Positions 14,565-23,281 of a stretch of 64,000 bases of DNA are shown here, piece after piece. A program made the translations under genes and the position numbers. Source of the DNA: Nitrosopumilus piranensis (GTDB lineage: Archaea; Thermoproteota; Nitrososphaeria; Nitrososphaerales; Nitrosopumilaceae); the NCBI RefSeq assembly GCF_000875775.1, contig NZ_CP010868.1, positions 1,054,001-1,118,000 of the forward strand, written 5' to 3'. Under the pieces are notes generated by a model. That model did not search any database, was not told where the DNA came from, and saw only the letters and a program-made list of their open reading frames with translations. How positions within the stretch are numbered: the stretch's first letter is position 1; the number at the start of each line of letters is the position of its first letter.

Positions 14565-16238
14565 CTATGGATTAGCTTTGGTGATTGCGCCTTCTGCTGC
14601 TGAACCAACTAGAGTTGCAAATTTTGCCAAAGCTCCTGTTGTGTAATTTGGTTTTGGAGGATTCCACTGTTTTCTTCTATCTTCCAATTCTTCAGATGAT
14701 ACGTGAAGTTCAATTAGATTAGTCTCAACATCTATTGTGATTTCATCATCATCTTTTACTAGTGCTATTGGTCCTCCCACATATGCCTCAGGTGCTACGT
14801 GGCCTACCATGAATCCTCTTGTTCCTCCTGAAAATCGCCCATCAGTTACCATTGCAACTTTTTTTCCTAATCCTTGACCTACTAGTGCTGCAGTTGTAGC
14901 TAGCATCTCTCTCATACCTGGACCTCCTTTTGGTCCTTCATATCTGATTACGACAACATGACCTTCGTCAATTTCTCCTTTTTTTACGGCTTCAAATGCA
15001 AATTCCTCTCTATCAAAAACCCGTGCTTTTCCTGTAAATTTTGTCATCTCTACACCTGCAGTTTTTATCACTGCTCCTTCTGGTGCAAGTGAGCCTTTGA
15101 GTATAACTGCAGTACCTACTGTATGTATTGGGTTCTCTATTGACCTTACTATTTGCTGATCTGCTTCAGGCATACTCATTGAAGTTAAATTCTCTTTGAT
15201 AGTTTTTCCAGTAACTGTAATACAATTTTCATGTAATAGTCCTTTGTCAAGTAACTTCTTTAGTACAAATGGGATTCCACCAATTTTATCAAGTGAATTC
15301 ATTACATAGTTTCCACCAGGCTTCATGTCTGCTAGATGTGGTGTCTTTTTTCTCACTCTTTCAAAATCATCATATGTTAATTTGATACCTACTTCATTTG
15401 CAAGTGCAAGTAAATGTAAAATTCCGTTAGTTGAACCCCCAACTGAATTTAACATGGTAATTGCATTCTCAAATGCCTCAAAAGTAAGAATCTCTTTAGG
15501 TCTAATATTCATCTGTAATAATTTTGCACATGCCACTCCTGTATCATATACCATCTTTTCTCTTCTATCATCTTCTGCTGGAGGACTGGCACTACCTGGT
15601 AATGCAAGACCAATAGCTTCTGATATTGATGCCATTGTATTTGCAGTAAACATACCTCCACAAGATCCTTCATTTGGACATGCAGTATTTTCAATATTTT
15701 TGAGTCCTTCTAATGATAATTGACCTGCATCATATGCGCCAACTGCCTCATAGACATCTACAACTGTTAGTTCTTTTCCATCTAGCATTCCTGGCATGAT
15801 GGTTCCTCCATAAACAAATACTGATGGGATGTTTAGTCTTGCCATTGCCATCATTGTGCCTGGAAGACTCTTATCGCAACCTGCAATTCCTACCAGTGCA
15901 TCATATTGATGGGCTCTTACCATTAATTCAATAGAATCTGCAATTATTTCACGAGAAACCAAAGAAGATTTCATTCCTTCATGTCCCATAGCAATTCCAT
16001 CACTTACAGCAATTGTTGAAAATTCTCTAGGTGTTGCACCTGTATCTGAGACACCTTCTTTAGCTTTTAATGCTAATCTGGGAAGATGAATGTTACATGG
16101 TGTTGCTTCGTTTCCTGTATGGCATACTCCAATGAACTGCTTTGATAAATCATTGTCATCTAATCCCATAGCTTTGTACATTGCTCTTTGTGGTGCACGG
16201 GAAGTTCCTTCTACAACGTTTCTGCTAGAAATTTCCAT
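14565..16238 (-). CDS. ilvD: Dihydroxy-acid dehydratase
   Basis: IlvD dehydrates 2,3-dihydroxy-isovalerate or -methylvalerate to the 2-oxo acid precursors of valine, leucine and isoleucine. The 557-residue length is typical. Fe-S ligand cysteines are at C48 (in 'EATPCNIH'), C121 ('[11 protein letters not shown]') and C193 ('[13 protein letters not shown]'). Other landmarks are '[14 protein letters not shown]', 'GGPGMREML' and '[10 protein letters not shown]'. It is divergent from a zinc-ribbon gene. The other branched-chain gene in the window is ilvA at 44.8 kb. Confidence 0.98.
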   Translation of the reverse strand: MEISSRNVVEGTSRAPQRAMYKAMGLDDNDLSKQFIGVCHTGNEATPCNIHLPRLALKAKEGVSDTGATPREFSTIAVSDGIAMGHEGMKSSLVSREIIADSIELMVRAHQYDALVGIAGCDKSLPGTMMAMARLNIPSVFVYGGTIMPGMLDGKELTVVDVYEAVGAYDAGQLSLEGLKNIENTACPNEGSCGGMFTANTMASISEAIGLALPGSASPPAEDDRREKMVYDTGVACAKLLQMNIRPKEILTFEAFENAITMLNSVGGSTNGILHLLALANEVGIKLTYDDFERVRKKTPHLADMKPGGNYVMNSLDKIGGIPFVLKKLLDKGLLHENCITVTGKTIKENLTSMSMPEADQQIVRSIENPIHTVGTAVILKGSLAPEGAVIKTAGVEMTKFTGKARVFDREEFAFEAVKKGEIDEGHVVVIRYEGPKGGPGMREMLATTAALVGQGLGKKVAMVTDGRFSGGTRGFMVGHVAPEAYVGGPIALVKDDDEITIDVETNLIELHVSSEELEDRRKQWNPPKPNYTTGALAKFATLVGSAAEGAITKANP

Positions 16239-16326
16239 AATATTGAATTCTTGATTGCTATAATTTAGACTTTGTTGATTTAGTCAATTCAAAAATTTTC
16301 ATTGAGTTTAAATTGTAATTGTTTAG

Positions 16327-16533
16327 TTGGATTCCATGGAGCAAAAAGCACTTGAATGCCCAGTTTGTAAAAGTAACAAAGCCGAAATTGCAGGTGAAAA
16401 TGTTAAACTTGGTGGTAGATTCAAAGACAAAGAATTTCTCACAACAGAACTTACTGTATTAAGATGTGCTCGCTGTGGATTTTACATGTTCTTTGATAAA
16501 ATGGCACAGTTTACAACAAAAGAAGAATCTTAG
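16327..16533 (+). CDS. Small zinc-ribbon protein, 68 aa
   Basis: Knuckles CPVC (11-14) and CARC (47-50) with 'GGRFKDKEFLTTELTVLRCA' between them give a two-stranded zinc ribbon of the nucleic-acid-binding or hypothetical DUF type. The frame opens with a TTG at 16327; ATG at 16336 (MEQKALECPVC) is an equally good start. Divergent from ilvD with ~90 nt shared promoter space. Confidence 0.75.
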   Translation: MDSMEQKALECPVCKSNKAEIAGENVKLGGRFKDKEFLTTELTVLRCARCGFYMFFDKMAQFTTKEES

Positions 16534-16537
16534 AATT

Positions 16538-17137
16538 CTATTTGACTATTCTTTGGTTTTCTAACTCAATTAATTGACCTTCGATTTCTTCAGGTGTTTC
16601 GCCACCATATGAAACTAAAATTCTATCATCTTCCATAATTTCAATGTCTCTGATATCTGGAACTTGTTTTCCGTTATAGTAGAATTTCAGAGAATAGTCC
16701 TCATTTGTACAGAACTCTCGCCCATCCTGGAAAACAAAGCATTTGTCATCAAGACCTAATGACAGTGTCTCAAATAGATATCCTAGTGTAACTCCTGTTG
16801 CATGTTTGTGTATTGTGGAACCATCTCTTCCTTCAAAGTGAATCCAACTTGATTTGATTTGATATGCTGGGGCTGAAAAGTCGAAATAATCTCCAAATAT
16901 TCTTACTGCAATTGCAGCGTGTGCATGATCACTGCCTAATGCACCTGCATTTTCTGGCCCACCTGGAGCAGTACTTTGATCCATTGTGACAAACATCCAT
17001 ACGGCATATCCTACAATTACTGCAATTACTGCAAAGACACCAATTGCAATCAGGGTGTTTTTTCTTTGCTCAGCTGAATGTTTTGTAGCATAGTTTTCAC
17101 GTTTTTGTTCACGTGCTCGTCTCTCTTTTCTGCCCAT
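16538..17137 (-). CDS. Membrane-anchored extracytoplasmic protein, 199 aa
   Basis: A very basic cytoplasmic N-terminus (1-27) is followed by one transmembrane helix (about 28-50) and an exported domain of ~145 residues. The domain has 'DHAHAAIAVRIFGDYFDFS' and 'IHFEGRDGSTIHKHATG', His-rich segments that may bind metal, plus two Cys (DKCFVF, EFCTN) able to form a disulfide. I do not recognise a named family, though this looks like a conserved archaeal surface protein. Confidence 0.75.
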   Translation of the reverse strand: MGRKERRAREQKRENYATKHSAEQRKNTLIAIGVFAVIAVIVGYAVWMFVTMDQSTAPGGPENAGALGSDHAHAAIAVRIFGDYFDFSAPAYQIKSSWIHFEGRDGSTIHKHATGVTLGYLFETLSLGLDDKCFVFQDGREFCTNEDYSLKFYYNGKQVPDIRDIEIMEDDRILVSYGGETPEEIEGQLIELENQRIVK

Positions 17138-17244
17138 AGGATGTTCAAACTCTCAAATTTGCCCTAATTAACCATTCGATAAACTCTTTTCTCAAAGTAT
17201 TTTTTTCTAAAAAATAATAAATAAAATTACAAACTGCTGAATTT

Positions 17245-17649
17245 ATGACTTGTATCTTTTGTGATATTTTAGATGGCAAGATTGATGGTCACTTTTTGTA
17301 CGAAGATGACTCTCACGTTTCATTTTTGGATAAATACCCAATCGATGTGGGTCATAGCTTGGTAATTCCTCGCGAACATCATGAAAGGATCACTGACATG
17401 GCCTCTGAAGATGTTGGAAAAGCATTTTCTTTGGTCCCAAAAATTGCAAAGGCTATACTAACTGCTACAGGAGCTGATGCGTTTAGCCTTGGCCAAAATA
17501 ATGGACGTGCTGCAAAACAAATAATTCCTCATGTGCATATCCATATAATTCCCAGGTATAATCACAAGGGAACAATTTGGACTAAACGACAAATATCAAC
17601 TGATGATGAACTCTCAGAACTTGCAAAAAAGATTCGCAGTGTTATTTAG
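17245..17649 (+). CDS. HIT-family nucleotide hydrolase
   Basis: The 134-residue protein is a complete histidine-triad domain: zinc-knuckle start 'CIFCDI' (3-8), 'GHSLVIPREHH' and the catalytic H96-V-H98-I-H100. HIT proteins hydrolyse AMP-linked or dinucleoside phosphates. Its 3' end overlaps the convergent prf1 gene by 8 nt. Start ATG is preceded by a TATA-like AAAAAATAATAAATAAAA stretch. Confidence 0.93.
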   Translation: MTCIFCDILDGKIDGHFLYEDDSHVSFLDKYPIDVGHSLVIPREHHERITDMASEDVGKAFSLVPKIAKAILTATGADAFSLGQNNGRAAKQIIPHVHIHIIPRYNHKGTIWTKRQISTDDELSELAKKIRSVI

Positions 17650-18922
17650 CGTGCCCTGGGTTGTATCTTAAAATCGCGCCAATTTTTCCAAGACTTGCAA
17701 GCATATTTCCGTGTTCTGCACTTCCTGACACCACTTCTAATTTTGAACCTGTCTTTGATGAAAGTAATTCTAGATAGTCTACAATATCTTGTTCGTTTAC
17801 CTCCACTTCCATGGCTTTACATCCAGGACATGGGTTGTTAGAATACTCTGTCTTTTTTGGGATTACTTGTGGCCTTTCAACAATTTCTTCTTGCATGTGT
17901 TGACAGCGTTTACATTTTCCTTCTACTCTATGCAAATTTGTATTATCTGTAATGATCAAGGTTTCTACTACGTTATTTTTTAGAAACTCGATTACTTCTT
18001 TTAATCCATATGATCCTTTTCCAGTATTTCCGTTAATCTCTCTGAACAAGTCTTCAACTAGTTTTTTTTCTTCAACTAGTCTAAAGTTTCCCAAAATATC
18101 TGAAGACTTTGCAAATGCTTCTCTAATTCCTTCTGACCCTGAATATGATGAATCAATTGTTGCAATGATGTTGTTTTGTAATCGATATTCTAGATAATTT
18201 CCATTGATAAAATCTTCTTTTGTAGGTCCTGGACCTGAAATGACAAGTCCCTTTACTGGATAGATATCAATAAAATATTCTCTTGTTGTTTGTGCTACTC
18301 TGTTAAAATAATATGTCAGCTCCATTTCTCTTAATTTTTGAAACCTCTTTGCAGATTGTCCTCCTTGTCTATGTTTTCCTGCAACTCCTGAACCTGTTTG
18401 GGCAAGTACTTCAATTTTGTCCCCATGTAGCAATCCCCAACCTGCATCTTTTGCATCAATTGCTAAAAACCCAATCAGATTGTCATCCTTGAGCATGTCT
18501 TTTAAAATGTCGACATGGAAATGGTCATCACATCTGTACAGATATTGATTCAAATCTTTTGGTGGGTCTATCTCCCAAACTTTGACAACTTCGCTTCCTA
18601 ATGGACCGCCTTCTTCTGGAGGTAACGCTCCACAAAACATCACTAATCCTCTTTCAGGTGTTTTTTTGTAGAGTTTTAATCTCTGAACTACTTTCCCCAA
18701 AGAATCTACAACATGACTTCTAGTAAGATCTGATTTGATATTGTCTGCTGTACCTTGTTCTTGTTGAAGTGTTCCAATAATCTCATGAAGTTGCTTTCCT
18801 TTGGGAATGTATACTGTGATTAGTTCTGTTCCGCGACCAGACTTTTTTGATAACTCTTCCAATGTTTTTCTAATTTTATAGATTTTAACAGAATCTTGTT
18901 TTTCTATCTTTATTTTGCCCAT
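17642..18922 (-). CDS. prf1: Peptide chain release factor aRF1
   Basis: aRF1 recognises all three stop codons and triggers peptide release. The N domain contains TADNIKS, the stop-codon decoding motif, and the M domain contains 'GKHRQGGQSAKRF' with the catalytic GGQ. The C domain carries two CxxC pairs (KCKRC, PCPGC), as in many archaeal members. ATG at 18922 (MGKIKIEKQ) fits the family start better than the TTG at 18937. Length ~426 is normal. It ends convergent with the HIT gene. Confidence 0.96.
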   Translation of the reverse strand: MGKIKIEKQDSVKIYKIRKTLEELSKKSGRGTELITVYIPKGKQLHEIIGTLQQEQGTADNIKSDLTRSHVVDSLGKVVQRLKLYKKTPERGLVMFCGALPPEEGGPLGSEVVKVWEIDPPKDLNQYLYRCDDHFHVDILKDMLKDDNLIGFLAIDAKDAGWGLLHGDKIEVLAQTGSGVAGKHRQGGQSAKRFQKLREMELTYYFNRVAQTTREYFIDIYPVKGLVISGPGPTKEDFINGNYLEYRLQNNIIATIDSSYSGSEGIREAFAKSSDILGNFRLVEEKKLVEDLFREINGNTGKGSYGLKEVIEFLKNNVVETLIITDNTNLHRVEGKCKRCQHMQEEIVERPQVIPKKTEYSNNPCPGCKAMEVEVNEQDIVDYLELLSSKTGSKLEVVSGSAEHGNMLASLGKIGAILRYNPGHAK

Positions 18923-18981
18923 TTGTGCTTTCTCCAAACTATGCGGATATTAATTTTGATTGATTGATTTGGGTTTTCTAA

Positions 18982-19626
18982 TCATAATTCATCAAATGTT
19001 TTAAGAAATACCTCTAATGGTTGATTTCCTCTAATTTTGATAATTTTTTCATCATTGAATACTAAAAATGAAGGTGTGGCATCAATTCCTATCTCTCGAC
19101 CAAATTCATACAATTCATTTACTTTGTTTTGATATTTGTGTTCATCAAGACATTTGTTGAACATGTCTAAATCCAAATTAACAGTTATTGCAAAACTATC
19201 TAATGAATTTCTTGTAATCCATCCTGTTCTTTCTCCTCCCCAATTTTTGTAAAGTTCATTATGATATTGCCAATATTTTCCTTGATCTTCAGCACAATAT
19301 GATGCTTCAGCAGCCAATAGTGAATCTGGTCCATTTAATGGGAAGTCTTTGAATACAAGTTTAATTTTACCAGTTTTGATAAAATCCTCATTAATTACAT
19401 CCAATGTGTTTTGATGAAATTTGTAACAAAATGTACATTGATAATCTCCCCATTCTAAAATGGTGATAGGTGCATTATTCTTACCCATAACGGGTGACCC
19501 GTTTTCGATTAGTTTTGATACTGTTAATTTTTCTGAATTGTCTTCTGGCTCTGGATAAAATACTAGAAAACTGCCTGCAATAATGCCTATTACAATAGGA
19601 ATTACTAAAAGATAGAATTTACTCAC
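18982..19626 (-). CDS. Membrane-anchored DsbA/thioredoxin-fold oxidoreductase
   Basis: A signal anchor (residues 5-24) precedes a DsbA-like domain with the redox centre C64-T-F-C67 ('WGDYQCTFCYKFH') and the cis-proline loop 'DATPSFLVF'. It probably forms or shuffles disulfides outside the membrane. A second gene of the same type, with CHFC, is at 60275-60985. The two share the N-terminal 'ENGSxxxG...AP..I...GDYQC' block, so they are paralogues. Confidence 0.9.
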   Translation of the reverse strand: MSKFYLLVIPIVIGIIAGSFLVFYPEPEDNSEKLTVSKLIENGSPVMGKNNAPITILEWGDYQCTFCYKFHQNTLDVINEDFIKTGKIKLVFKDFPLNGPDSLLAAEASYCAEDQGKYWQYHNELYKNWGGERTGWITRNSLDSFAITVNLDLDMFNKCLDEHKYQNKVNELYEFGREIGIDATPSFLVFNDEKIIKIRGNQPLEVFLKTFDEL

Positions 19627-19662
19627 ACCATCTTTTTTTTGTAATACATGTAAAAATCTTGT

Positions 19663-20292
19663 TTAACTTGTAGCAATTGTCCACAATGCAGAGTTTTTTG
19701 CAGATATCTCTGCAACAAAGGGATCATCTGATGATGAAATAATAACTATGTCTCCTTCTGATGGGTTTAATTTTTCTAAAAGCGTTTGTTTGATTTTTTT
19801 GTATGGTGCAAGGCAGTCTTTGCCTTCCCCTGGAAAGACAAATCTATTGTTTTCAAACATCAATGTGATACATCCTGATGAGCCATACATTATCGCATAA
19901 TCTCTTTGTTCTAATCCTGTTTTTATTACTGAAGAGAATTTTTTGAGAATAATTGCATGATTGTTTTTGCTTTTGGTCAATCCATTTTTCTCAATCTTAC
20001 ATTCATTTGAAATAATTTTTTTTAATTGCAAAGTAATTTTTTCCCCTTTGTCTGTAAGAAAATTCCCAGATCTTGTTGATTCAATTATTCCTGCTTCTTT
20101 TAGATGCAAAACAAGTGTTTTTACTGCACCTTCTCCTAGATGGATTTCTTTTCCCAATGTAGCTCTGCTTACAAATTTTTCTTCTGATAATAATTGAAGG
20201 GCTTTGAATACATGCGGAATACTAAATGTGAGTATTTTACTAGATCCCTTTCTTGATACTATGTTTTGTAATGTTTGAATAGTTTTTTTCAG
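19663..20292 (-). CDS. Winged-helix protein (DUF4443-like), likely CTG start
   Basis: The recognisable part is an N-terminal winged helix (IPHVFKALQLLSEEKFVSRA, then 'GEGAVKTLVLHLKEAGII') followed by a ~120-residue alpha/beta domain with 'RDYAIMYGSSGCITLMFENN', as in archaeal DUF4443 regulators. The only ATG/GTG/TTG in frame before the domain is a TTG at 20157, inside the winged helix. A CTG at 20292 (MKKTIQTLQNIVSRKG if read as Met) restores the full domain and lies 26 nt after a TATA box. From there the protein is 209 residues. Effector unknown. Confidence 0.75.
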   Translation of the reverse strand: MKKTIQTLQNIVSRKGSSKILTFSIPHVFKALQLLSEEKFVSRATLGKEIHLGEGAVKTLVLHLKEAGIIESTRSGNFLTDKGEKITLQLKKIISNECKIEKNGLTKSKNNHAIILKKFSSVIKTGLEQRDYAIMYGSSGCITLMFENNRFVFPGEGKDCLAPYKKIKQTLLEKLNPSEGDIVIISSSDDPFVAEISAKNSALWTIATS

Positions 20293-20313
20293 TTTTTTTC
20301 CTTTTGTATTATT

Positions 20314-20322
20314 ATTTATAAA
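20314..20322 (-). promoter_or_regulatory. TATA box of the DUF4443-like gene
   Basis: On the minus strand TTTATAAAT is centred ~26 nt upstream of the CTG at 20292, the usual archaeal distance to the transcription start. It is the best TATA match in this spacer and supports a leaderless mRNA. Confidence 0.5.
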
Positions 20323-20371
20323 TTGGATAAATCATCCAAGAGCTTAAATACGCTCAACTGATGCTAATCTC

Positions 20372-20587
20372 ATGTCTGAAACAAGACAAATTAATGTGTC
20401 TAAAACAAGCGTACCTAAACTTGCATTACTTGCATTAGGAATTATCTTTGCAGCCGGATTGTTTGTTGTAGGCTTTGATCAAGGACACATCTTTAGTCTA
20501 GTTTATGGTGAGCAAGCATTTACAGATCTTTACATCCATGAACTTACTCATGATATGAGACACGCTGCTGGATTTCCTTGTCATTAG
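20372..20587 (+). CDS. cbtB: CbtB, small subunit of a predicted cobalt transporter
   Basis: A 71-residue protein with one transmembrane helix (about 17-38) and the diagnostic C-terminal histidine motif 'HELTHDMRHAAGFPCH'. CbtB occurs with CbtA in genomes that make or use cobalamin, often under B12 control. The pair replaces other cobalt importers. cbtA starts 12 nt downstream. Confidence 0.9.
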   Translation: MSETRQINVSKTSVPKLALLALGIIFAAGLFVVGFDQGHIFSLVYGEQAFTDLYIHELTHDMRHAAGFPCH

Positions 20588-20599
20588 AGGTCTTTAATC

Positions 20600-21331
20600 A
20601 TGAAAACATTTCTTTTTATCATAATTGTCTTAATTTCAGGTGCGTTTGCAGGTTTTGTTCATGGAACTGTTAATTTTGCAATTGTAGAACCATATCTTGA
20701 TCAAGCAATTGGAATTGAAAACCAAAATCTATTTGCAACTGGTGAAGAAGAAGACACCCCTGAGTTTTGGGTAGAATATGAAGGATATCGAACTTGGCAA
20801 AAAGGTGGACAGATTCTTGCTGGAGTGATTCTAGGTGTTTCAGTTGGCTCTTTGTTTGGAATAGTTTTTGCATTGTCTAGAAATTCATTACCTGGAAGTA
20901 ATGATGTCAAAAAATCACTTGTATTGGCTGGCATCATGTGGCTTACTCTTTATTTTATACCCTTTCTCAAATACCCTGCAAACCCTCCAACAGTGGGTGA
21001 TACTGAAACCGTTGTATTGCGTGCAATTTTGTATTTGACATTTATTGCTATTTCTGGATTTGGGGCCGTGGGATTTTATCAGTTATCAAAGAAACTACAA
21101 AATAACAAAAAACTCCTTGCGTTACTGGGTTATGGCGTTTTTATTTCTGCAGTATTTCTTGCAATGCCAGAAAACCCTGATGAGATTACAGCCCCTATGA
21201 ATTTGGTCAATGAATTTAGGATAATGTCTGTTCTTGGAGTAACATCATTTTGGATATCTGTTGGCATAATTCTTGGGTTATTGTGGAATAGACTTTTAAC
21301 TAAACAAGAAACCCCTCAATCATACAGCTAG
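20600..21331 (+). CDS. cbtA: CbtA, membrane subunit of a predicted cobalt transporter
   Basis: The 243-residue protein has five or six transmembrane helices (starting at residues 3-22, 72-92, 108-122, 143-162, 173-190 and 212-230) and acidic loops such as 'ATGEEEDTPEFWVEYEG'. The match to CbtA rests on size, topology and the adjacent cbtB. Together with the PduO adenosyltransferase at 36.5 kb it fits B12 metabolism, which thaumarchaea need for the 3-hydroxypropionate/4-hydroxybutyrate cycle mutase. Confidence 0.9.
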   Translation: MKTFLFIIIVLISGAFAGFVHGTVNFAIVEPYLDQAIGIENQNLFATGEEEDTPEFWVEYEGYRTWQKGGQILAGVILGVSVGSLFGIVFALSRNSLPGSNDVKKSLVLAGIMWLTLYFIPFLKYPANPPTVGDTETVVLRAILYLTFIAISGFGAVGFYQLSKKLQNNKKLLALLGYGVFISAVFLAMPENPDEITAPMNLVNEFRIMSVLGVTSFWISVGIILGLLWNRLLTKQETPQSYS

Positions 21332-21335
21332 TTAT

Positions 21336-21358
21336 TCTAAATCTCTAGAATGAGAATA
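21336..21358. promoter_or_regulatory. 23-bp site, inverted copy A
   Basis: The site contains ATTCTA-AATCTC-TAGAAT, a perfect 6-bp dyad, continued by GAGAATA. Its reverse complement recurs at 22090-22112 with a single mismatch. It lies between cbtA and the first of two winged-helix genes, ~42 nt before the ATG at 21400. Confidence 0.55.
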
Positions 21359-21399
21359 AAATATCTAGTTTTAAATACACCAAATAATTTTTCAACATT

Positions 21400-21732
21400 A
21401 TGTCCAGAAAATTAACTTTACCGCAATTAAAAAAATATGATATCACTCAAAAGGTAATAGAGGCATTAGCTGATTCAGAATCTCGCGCAATACTATTTTC
21501 TATTATTAAGAAAGGAAATACAGCTGCAGAACTTTCTGACAAACTCAAAATCCCTCTTAGCTCTGTATACAAAAAATTATCTGACCTTGAAGAACTCACT
21601 CTAATTGAAGTTGAAAAATGGATGTTGTCTGATAAAGGTAGAAAATACAAAGTCTATAGAAGTAGAATCAGCAAAGCAGATATTTCTATTAAAAAACCTG
21701 AACCTGTTCTTGTGTTACTGCCAAACAAGTGA
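21400..21732 (+). CDS. Winged-helix regulator, tandem copy 1
   Basis: 110 residues with the thaumarchaeal ArsR-like winged helix: 'KVIEALADSESRAILFSIIK', 'NTAAELSDKLKIPLSSVYKKL' recognition helix and a wing ending in 'KYKVYRSRISKADISI'. No metal-binding Cys set of ArsR is present, so the inducer is unknown. It is ~50% similar to the next gene, which starts 5 nt after its stop; the pair arose by duplication and may form heterodimers. Confidence 0.88.
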   Translation: MSRKLTLPQLKKYDITQKVIEALADSESRAILFSIIKKGNTAAELSDKLKIPLSSVYKKLSDLEELTLIEVEKWMLSDKGRKYKVYRSRISKADISIKKPEPVLVLLPNK

Positions 21733-21737
21733 TATGA

Positions 21738-22088
21738 ATGTCCAAACCTAACATTATTCAATTATCCGAATTCGATATCACTCAAAAAATTATTGAATCT
21801 CTAAGCAATGTTTGCACAAGAGCTGTATTGTTTTCTGTAAAAAATGAATCAAAAGATGCAACCCAAATTGCAGATGAATTGAAACTTTCTCTTTCAACAG
21901 TATACAAAACACTCTCCAATCTTGAAGTTCTTGCTTTAGCTGAAGTGGACAAGTATGTAATTTCTCCAGAAGGAAAAAAAATTAAACTGTATCGTAGTAG
22001 GATCGGAAAAGTTGAGATTACATTAGATGATCTAGAGCCCAGCTTGAATCTATATCCTAACACTACCAATCCAAAATCAAACCTATAG
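21738..22088 (+). CDS. Winged-helix regulator, tandem copy 2
   Basis: A 116-residue paralogue of the preceding gene with 'DITQKIIESLSNVCTRAVLF', 'ATQIADELKLSLSTVYKTLS' and 'KIKLYRSRIGKVEITLDD'. The recognition helix differs at several positions (SLSTVYK against PLSSVYK), so the operators may differ. It is followed at once by the second 23-bp site and then by the phosphonate-type transporter, the probable regulated operon. Confidence 0.88.
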   Translation: MSKPNIIQLSEFDITQKIIESLSNVCTRAVLFSVKNESKDATQIADELKLSLSTVYKTLSNLEVLALAEVDKYVISPEGKKIKLYRSRIGKVEITLDDLEPSLNLYPNTTNPKSNL

Positions 22089-22089
22089 A

Positions 22090-22112
22090 TATTCTCATTC
22101 TAGAGATTTGGA
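22090..22112. promoter_or_regulatory. 23-bp site, inverted copy B
   Basis: Reads TATTCTCATTCTAGAG followed by ATTTGGA, the reverse complement of copy A with 22 of 23 bases kept. It lies ~65 nt upstream of the PhnD-type gene. Additional GAATGA half-sites follow at 22111 and 22125. A winged-helix operator is the simplest reading. Confidence 0.55.
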
Positions 22113-22175
22113 ATGATTTCTTGGAATGAAAATTCAGTTTAAATAATTTAGCTACTCCTAATTTTTTTAGAAATC

Positions 22176-23264
22176 ATGAAACAAAAAACAACCATGGCAA
22201 TTATTGTTGCATTTGTAGCTATTGGCATAGCAACAATTCCTTTGAGCCAGACTGCACAAGCACAGAGTTCTATTCCTGATTGGATTAAAACAAATGCTGG
22301 TTGGTGGGCCGAAGGTGCTGTAGATGATACCACTTTTCTAAATGGAATTGAATTCCTAATTGAAAATGGAATCATCAATGTTTCATCTGATTCAAAATCT
22401 GTTGATGTTGACACACTAACAATAGGATTCATTCCAGTCGAAAAGGCTGATGAATTAACTCCAAAAGCACAAGCCTTGGAGGCATTCCTTGAAAATGAGT
22501 TAGGTGTTGATGTCGAAGTAGTTGTACCAACAAACTATGAGACCATTATTGAAGGAATGAGGTTTGGTCACATAGATGCTGCCTTTATGGATACTGGTCC
22601 TGCATGGATCACTCATGAAAGAACAGGAGCAGAAGCAGTTTTGGCAGAACTTGTTAAAGGAAAAGTGAACTACCAGGCAACAGTTTGGACCCTGGCAGAC
22701 AATGATTCTTTGCAATCAATTGAAGATACTGTTGGCAAAAAAGTTGCATTTACTAGCATTACTGGTTCCTCTGGTTTTGTTAGACCAATGGGAACTTTGG
22801 TAACTGATGGACATGTAACAATTGAAGGTGACGATATAGTTGCACTAGAATCTGCATTGGCAAAAAACTTTGAAAGTTATACCTTTGCAGGAGGATACAA
22901 AGCAGCATTAGAATTATTACTAAATGGAAATGTTGATGTTGCATTTGGTTCTGATATCGCCCCACAAAAGTATCTTGAATTAGAGGATCAAAAGAAATTA
23001 CGTCCGATAACAACTATTGGACCAGTACCATCACATGTGTTTATGGTAAGTGCTGATATGTCAGACTCTACCAAAAATGCACTAGTTGATGCTCTCATAC
23101 AACTAAACTATGATGAGCACAATTCCATTTTGAGGGATTTGTATGGTGCTGAAGCACTAGTTCCAACAACAACTACGATGCATATAGGCGAATTTGGAGA
23201 ATTCATCAACGCATTAACAGGACTTGATCAGTTGATTCTAGACAAATACAACAAGAGCAAATAA
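22176..23264 (+). CDS. PhnD-type phosphonate/phosphate-binding protein with thaumarchaeal WW motif
   Basis: A signal peptide (1-30) is followed by a ~35-residue segment 'IPDWIKTNAGWWAEGAVDD' plus 'FLNGIEFLIENGII', a motif repeated in many thaumarchaeal exported proteins, and then a PhnD domain ('LTIGFIPVEKADEL', 'FMDTGPAWI', 'VAFGSDIAPQKYLEL'). It should deliver a phosphonate, phosphite or phosphate to the membrane permease. Ligand cannot be chosen from sequence. It heads a three-gene operon. Confidence 0.9.
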   Translation: MKQKTTMAIIVAFVAIGIATIPLSQTAQAQSSIPDWIKTNAGWWAEGAVDDTTFLNGIEFLIENGIINVSSDSKSVDVDTLTIGFIPVEKADELTPKAQALEAFLENELGVDVEVVVPTNYETIIEGMRFGHIDAAFMDTGPAWITHERTGAEAVLAELVKGKVNYQATVWTLADNDSLQSIEDTVGKKVAFTSITGSSGFVRPMGTLVTDGHVTIEGDDIVALESALAKNFESYTFAGGYKAALELLLNGNVDVAFGSDIAPQKYLELEDQKKLRPITTIGPVPSHVFMVSADMSDSTKNALVDALIQLNYDEHNSILRDLYGAEALVPTTTTMHIGEFGEFINALTGLDQLILDKYNKSK

Positions 23265-23281
23265 AAACAGGAATTCTGAAA

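Noticed and set aside
15325-15723. 132-codon plus-strand frame antisense to ilvD
   Set aside because: It is the mirror of a well-conserved ilvD region; Ser/Ala-rich content follows from the ilvD codons.
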